From Lentisphaeria bacterium (GTDB lineage Bacteria > Verrucomicrobiota > Lentisphaeria > Victivallales > UBA1829), in contig JAFVRL010000251.1 of NCBI GenBank assembly GCA_017504325.1, forward strand, positions 1 to 9,170: 9,170 nt of DNA. Direction: 5' to 3'. Position numbers and translations under genes: made by a program. Under the pieces are notes generated by a model. The model saw nothing but the letters and a program-made list of their open reading frames with translations, ran no database searches and was not told where the DNA came from. This document shows positions 5,812 through 9,170 of this stretch, piece by piece. Position 1 is the stretch's first letter, and each line of letters starts with the position of its first letter.

Positions 5812-8397
5812 TTAATCAAAATATTGTATATTTATATCATCCATATCCAGTTTTCCGCCGCGGCAGAAGATATAAAGGAGAAGATAGGAGTCTTTATTCC
5901 CTTTGCAGTCAAAGATATATTCCTTTTTCTGCCATACCCCGGGAGATTGGATCTTTTCCCACTTTTCCCCGATGACTTTGAATCTGCTTGTAGTCAGGCG
6001 CATCCCGCCATTGCCTTCTCCTCTGTATTGAACGGTGACTTTGAGTTTTCCCCGGTAGATCCGGGGGATCCCATAGGTCTGCATAGGACCCCGCAAGCCG
6101 GTGAGACCCTGGAAAATAAATCCGCTTCCCCGGAGGAAATTTTTACCGGAGGCGGCAGTCCCGTCGGTGACAATCGTCAGATTTTCCTTGTTTCCGAAGT
6201 CGGCAAGGACGAGTTTTCCATTTTCCATTTTTCCATCGGCAAAATCCCCGTTAAAGATCAATGGATCATTGCCGAAGGTGACTCTTCTGAAAATTCCGGG
6301 TGCAGTCATTTCTGTACCGTTCCAGGAATATTTTTTCCCGTCGCAATGGTAAATGACTCCAAGAGATATGCTTTCCCCTGTTCTGATCCTTTCCAGAGGA
6401 AGAGTAAGGATCCCGCCTTTGCCGGTAAGGGAAAAACTTCTGCTTCCTTTTTCTGTGATAAGTTCCAGTTTTGCATTTTTCAGGGAGGGGGGGACGCCAT
6501 ATTTGATATAGAGAGAATCTTTCCCATACAGAAATTTCAAAGAGAGATTTCCGGCGTAAGCAAAATCAGCAAGATCCCAGCAGGAAGAGTCGCCTTTTAT
6601 GTATTCACCTGCTCTTACAGCAGTTCTTCTGTATTTTTCCCGGAATAATTTTGCCCCTTCTGCAAAGGTAAGAAGGAAAAATTCCTTATCCCGTGCCACG
6701 ATCTTTTCTACTCTCTTATCCCCTTTTGCCGCTTTTTGTGCTTCATCAAGACAGGCGAGAAGAGCTTTTTCCTTATTTTTATTTTCAAAGGCACGCCCCA
6801 GCTGCCACAATCTTGAACCGTAACAGAAATGGTCATTGATCCCTTTGTAACTTTCATAAAGAAGATGACGGAATTTTTTCATTTTCTTCCATGCTTTTCC
6901 GTAGTAAAGGCGTCCGGCTTCCTCTTCTTCCTTATCATAATCCATATTTACGTCCCAGAGCATACGGGAAATAAGATAAAGATCCAATGCACCGCCGATC
7001 CAGCGTTGTGTCTCAAGGCGGTCATTGGTGATGAATGTACCGTCATAAGGGGCAACTTCATCGCACCACCCTTCATTGCCGATACTGTAATAGTATTTCA
7101 AATCTTTATGGATCAGCGGGGCTGTGGGCAGATACCATACTTCGCCCCGGGGCAGACAGTTGGTATATTCGTATGTCTGTACTTTTCTGCCGTCGCTGTT
7201 CCATTTTTTCAGGATATTGCGGTAACGCTCATTCACATAACATTTTTTATCCCCGATACTGTGGGTATAGCATCGGTGATGCAGACAGAAGATGATCTCT
7301 GCCCTTTTATCCGGTTTGATTCCGTAAGGAAATTCCTGGAAGTTCTGATAGGGACTGGAAAAAAAGATCACATTGGGCGCGACCTTCTTCCCCGCTTCGA
7401 TAAGAGCATTGGCTACAAGCCAGAACCTTGTGGAAACCATACCTCTTTCTGCCTCTTCCGGAGGATCCAGCTTTTTGCAATTCTCACATTCGCACCAGGC
7501 GGTGGAATCGTTATTGAGGATGCAATAGGAGTTCGTATCAGGATTTTCCTTGAGTTTTTTTACAAGGGATTCCTGCATGATTTTTATGGTTTCAGGATTG
7601 GAGGTACAGGGCTGGAATTTCTGTCCGCCGTAACCGCCGTTATGAAAGATCTTTTTCTCATCGCCGCACTGGGGGACGCGTTTTCCCTTGTGCAATGCGT
7701 AAAGTTCCGGCTTTTCCTTGAAATAAATATCCGGAATAAGGGAACTGAAACAATGTCCTCCCAGCTGTTTGGCTCCGCCGTAAAGAATGCCGGATTGTGT
7801 CATATTGTTCCGGATCTGCCATCGGGGGGTAAGAGTATAGCCGTGGGCAGAAACAAGATTGAACTTTCTGTATTTGAAGGAGGGATTGATTACTTCTGCA
7901 AGTTCCGGAACAGTAAAAGAAGAATTTTTCTCCATGAATTCCCCATCCGGGGCAGGGGTGATCCAGCGGACTTTCCCGTATCTCTTCAATACCTCCGCAA
8001 CTGCATAATGCAAGGCTACTTTTTCTTTTGCCGTAATGAAAAGCCCGTTTTTATCCGCATAAAGAAGAAAGCCATTGTACCGGACTTTATCCAGAAGGCG
8101 TTTTGCCTCTGCCGGAAGTGGCAGATTTTTATTGTCTGCAAGGGCGATATAAATGGGATAACTTCCTTCCGGAGCTTTCCGCAGCCGGGAAAGACGTTTG
8201 GAGGTGATCTTTTCCACATACTCTCTCAACTCTGCCGCTGCGGCAAGTTCCACGGCGGAAGCTCCCCGCATACGGATGATACAGCCTTTGACATCTCCCT
8301 TATCCACCAGGGCAAAAGTATTTTCTGATGCAAAAAGCGGGAAAAAATGAAAACTTGTGAGAAGCAGCAATACTGATAAAATAAATTTGATTTTCAT
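5812..8397 (-). CDS. Secreted DUF4838 protein A: GH67N-like domain, DUF4838 core, degenerate CBM9-like region, jelly-roll tail
   Basis: An 861-aa paralogue of the following gene, also probably an exported glycan-active enzyme. Residues 1-23 are a signal peptide. Residues about 26-165 are the GH67N-like alpha/beta domain. Residues about 170-510 are the DUF4838 core, with NNDSTAWCECENC (295-307), CLHHRCYTHS (371-380), QTYEYTN (407-413) and WCDE (444-447), closely matching protein B. After a helical stretch, residues 595-708 look like a shortened CBM9-like domain (LYGKDSLYIKYG, 623-634; SWNGTEMTAPGIFRRVTF, 691-708). Protein A then gains a jelly-roll module absent from B, starting IFNGDFADGKMENG (714-727) and ending LDMDDINIQYFD (850-861), like CBM4/9-type domains. 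The ribosome site is weak (GGAT, 8 nt upstream), but the signal peptide fixes the start. It follows the prepilin gene by 42 nt. Confidence 0.9.
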   Translation of the reverse strand: MKIKFILSVLLLLTSFHFFPLFASENTFALVDKGDVKGCIIRMRGASAVELAAAAELREYVEKITSKRLSRLRKAPEGSYPIYIALADNKNLPLPAEAKRLLDKVRYNGFLLYADKNGLFITAKEKVALHYAVAEVLKRYGKVRWITPAPDGEFMEKNSSFTVPELAEVINPSFKYRKFNLVSAHGYTLTPRWQIRNNMTQSGILYGGAKQLGGHCFSSLIPDIYFKEKPELYALHKGKRVPQCGDEKKIFHNGGYGGQKFQPCTSNPETIKIMQESLVKKLKENPDTNSYCILNNDSTAWCECENCKKLDPPEEAERGMVSTRFWLVANALIEAGKKVAPNVIFFSSPYQNFQEFPYGIKPDKRAEIIFCLHHRCYTHSIGDKKCYVNERYRNILKKWNSDGRKVQTYEYTNCLPRGEVWYLPTAPLIHKDLKYYYSIGNEGWCDEVAPYDGTFITNDRLETQRWIGGALDLYLISRMLWDVNMDYDKEEEEAGRLYYGKAWKKMKKFRHLLYESYKGINDHFCYGSRLWQLGRAFENKNKEKALLACLDEAQKAAKGDKRVEKIVARDKEFFLLTFAEGAKLFREKYRRTAVRAGEYIKGDSSCWDLADFAYAGNLSLKFLYGKDSLYIKYGVPPSLKNAKLELITEKGSRSFSLTGKGGILTLPLERIRTGESISLGVIYHCDGKKYSWNGTEMTAPGIFRRVTFGNDPLIFNGDFADGKMENGKLVLADFGNKENLTIVTDGTAASGKNFLRGSGFIFQGLTGLRGPMQTYGIPRIYRGKLKVTVQYRGEGNGGMRLTTSRFKVIGEKWEKIQSPGVWQKKEYIFDCKGNKDSYLLLYIFCRGGKLDMDDINIQYFD

Positions 8398-8439
8398 TGG
8401 ATAGATCCGTATTTAAGTTTTCGATGGTACAGGCGGCTA

Positions 8440-9170
8440 TTAATTGGCATTTTTATTGCCCCGGAAGGGACGGAAGTCCCCGTAACAGCCGGTGGCTCTG
8501 CCTACGAGTACATGCTGATTTACTCCGGTCAACCGGGTAATGATATTGCATTTCCCCTGCATTTTTCTGAAAAGATAGGTTTCAACATGCATATCCATAT
8601 AACACACATTGGCGGATACGGATGTATGAGGGAAGGCAAAGCCCTGATCCTGATTGTAAACATCCCCGTCAGCAAGATAATAGAGGAAAGAGGCTCCGAT
8701 GGTAATGGTGGAAGGTTTGAAGAAGTAATTGTTTTTTACATCATAAACATAAGTATTGGGCAGGTAATTGACGAGATGGTTGTTATTTGCACAGTCAAAA
8801 AGTCTGCCCCAGCCTGCATTTTTATTGATGGCAGTGGTATTCCAGTCCGGATATTTTGCGAGGTTGTTGCTGGTATTTTTGACGGAGGGACACAAATAGG
8901 GGGAGGAGTTTACTTTGGAATAATCCGTAGAGGTATCTGTTACACCGGGCAGTTTATAGTAACCGGCAAGATGCAGAAAATAGTGATAGGATTTCCCATA
9001 TACATCCATGTGACCCACCTGCCAGTCCTTGAAGTCGCTGCCATAAGATGCCATGATGAGTGCCACCTGTCTCTTATTGTTTTTACAGGAGGTGGAGCGT
9101 GCCATTTCTCTTGCTCTGCTCAATGCGGGGAGAAGCATTCCGGCAAGAATGGCGATTATCGCAATAACTA
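8440..9170 (-). CDS. Type II secretion/prepilin-like protein, 5' end outside the window (partial)
   Basis: At least 243 codons; the frame is open to the window edge, so the ATG at 9138 is internal. The visible N-terminus, VIAIIAILAGMLLPALSRAR followed by EMARSTSCKNNKRQ, is the second half of the hydrophobic helix of type IV pilin-like proteins and the charged, Cys-containing continuation typical of the large prepilin families of Lentisphaerae and Planctomycetes. The prepilin peptidase site must lie just beyond the edge. The C-terminal part carries FPHTSVSANVCYMDMHV, a variant of the H-x9-DG motif of these DUF1559-like proteins, with a spacing of 10 and Met in place of Gly. It is probably a membrane-anchored, periplasm-facing pseudopilin. 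It is the first visible gene of the four-gene row ahead of the DUF4838 enzymes. A link to their export or surface display is only inferred. Confidence 0.88.
   Translation of the reverse strand, partial: VIAIIAILAGMLLPALSRAREMARSTSCKNNKRQVALIMASYGSDFKDWQVGHMDVYGKSYHYFLHLAGYYKLPGVTDTSTDYSKVNSSPYLCPSVKNTSNNLAKYPDWNTTAINKNAGWGRLFDCANNNHLVNYLPNTYVYDVKNNYFFKPSTITIGASFLYYLADGDVYNQDQGFAFPHTSVSANVCYMDMHVETYLFRKMQGKCNIITRLTGVNQHVLVGRATGCYGDFRPFRGNKNAN

Noticed and set aside
5515..6648. 377-codon plus-strand open frame spanning the junction of the two DUF4838 genes
   Set aside because: It crosses the end of one well-supported gene and the start of the next in antisense, with no recognisable protein features.
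6829..8328. 499-codon open frame on the plus strand, opposite DUF4838 gene A, with faint similarity to the antisense product of gene B
   Set aside because: The similarity of the two antisense products follows from conservation of the sense-strand paralogues, so it is no independent evidence of coding.
8398..8439. Possible internal promoter or terminator between the prepilin and DUF4838 gene A
   Set aside because: The 42-nt gap has an A/T-rich patch but no matching -35/-10 pair and no stable hairpin.

Overview
The window looks like carbohydrate-use DNA from a bacterium of the Lentisphaerae/PVC type (Victivallis-like). This is inferred from the gene mix, not from a marker gene. The hints are two large secreted DUF4838 proteins with carbohydrate-binding tails, a prepilin-like protein with the hydrophobic stretch VIAIIAILAGMLLPALSRAR that is multiplied in these genomes, and a GntR-headed, LacI-bodied regulator beside a Gfo/Idh/MocA oxidoreductase. 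There are no RNA genes, insertion sequences or CRISPR arrays.

Layout. (1) Positions 1-1109, minus strand: a chimeric GntR/LacI-type repressor. Its stop codon overlaps by 4 nt the start of a further gene running off the left edge, of which 11 codons are visible and which resembles the start of a sugar phosphate isomerase/epimerase. (2) Positions 1110-1398: a divergent control region with two face-away sigma70-type promoters that share identical hexamers and spacing (TTGAAA, 17 bp, TATATT), plus palindromes that could be operators. (3) Positions 1399-2478, plus strand: the oxidoreductase. (4) Positions 2479-2628: a strong bidirectional terminator and a second hairpin between convergent genes. 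(5) Positions 9170 down to 2629, minus strand: a tightly packed four-gene row, in transcription order prepilin-like protein (5' end outside the window), DUF4838 protein A (861 aa), DUF4838 protein B (787 aa) and a 259-aa secreted protein. The gaps are 42, 18 and 21 nt with no terminator between them, so this is probably one operon ending at the bidirectional terminator.

How it may work together. The right-hand operon encodes at least three exported proteins that probably attack and bind a complex glycan outside the cytoplasm. The left-hand divergent pair looks like cytoplasmic sugar catabolism (NAD(P)-dependent sugar dehydrogenase and probable isomerase) under a sugar-sensing repressor. That the two halves treat the same glycan is inference from proximity only.

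The most unusual points are the tandem DUF4838 paralogues, which share a strongly conserved Cys/His/acid core but carry different C-terminal modules; the pseudopilin placed directly ahead of these enzymes; and the matched divergent promoters with GTAC-cored elements.
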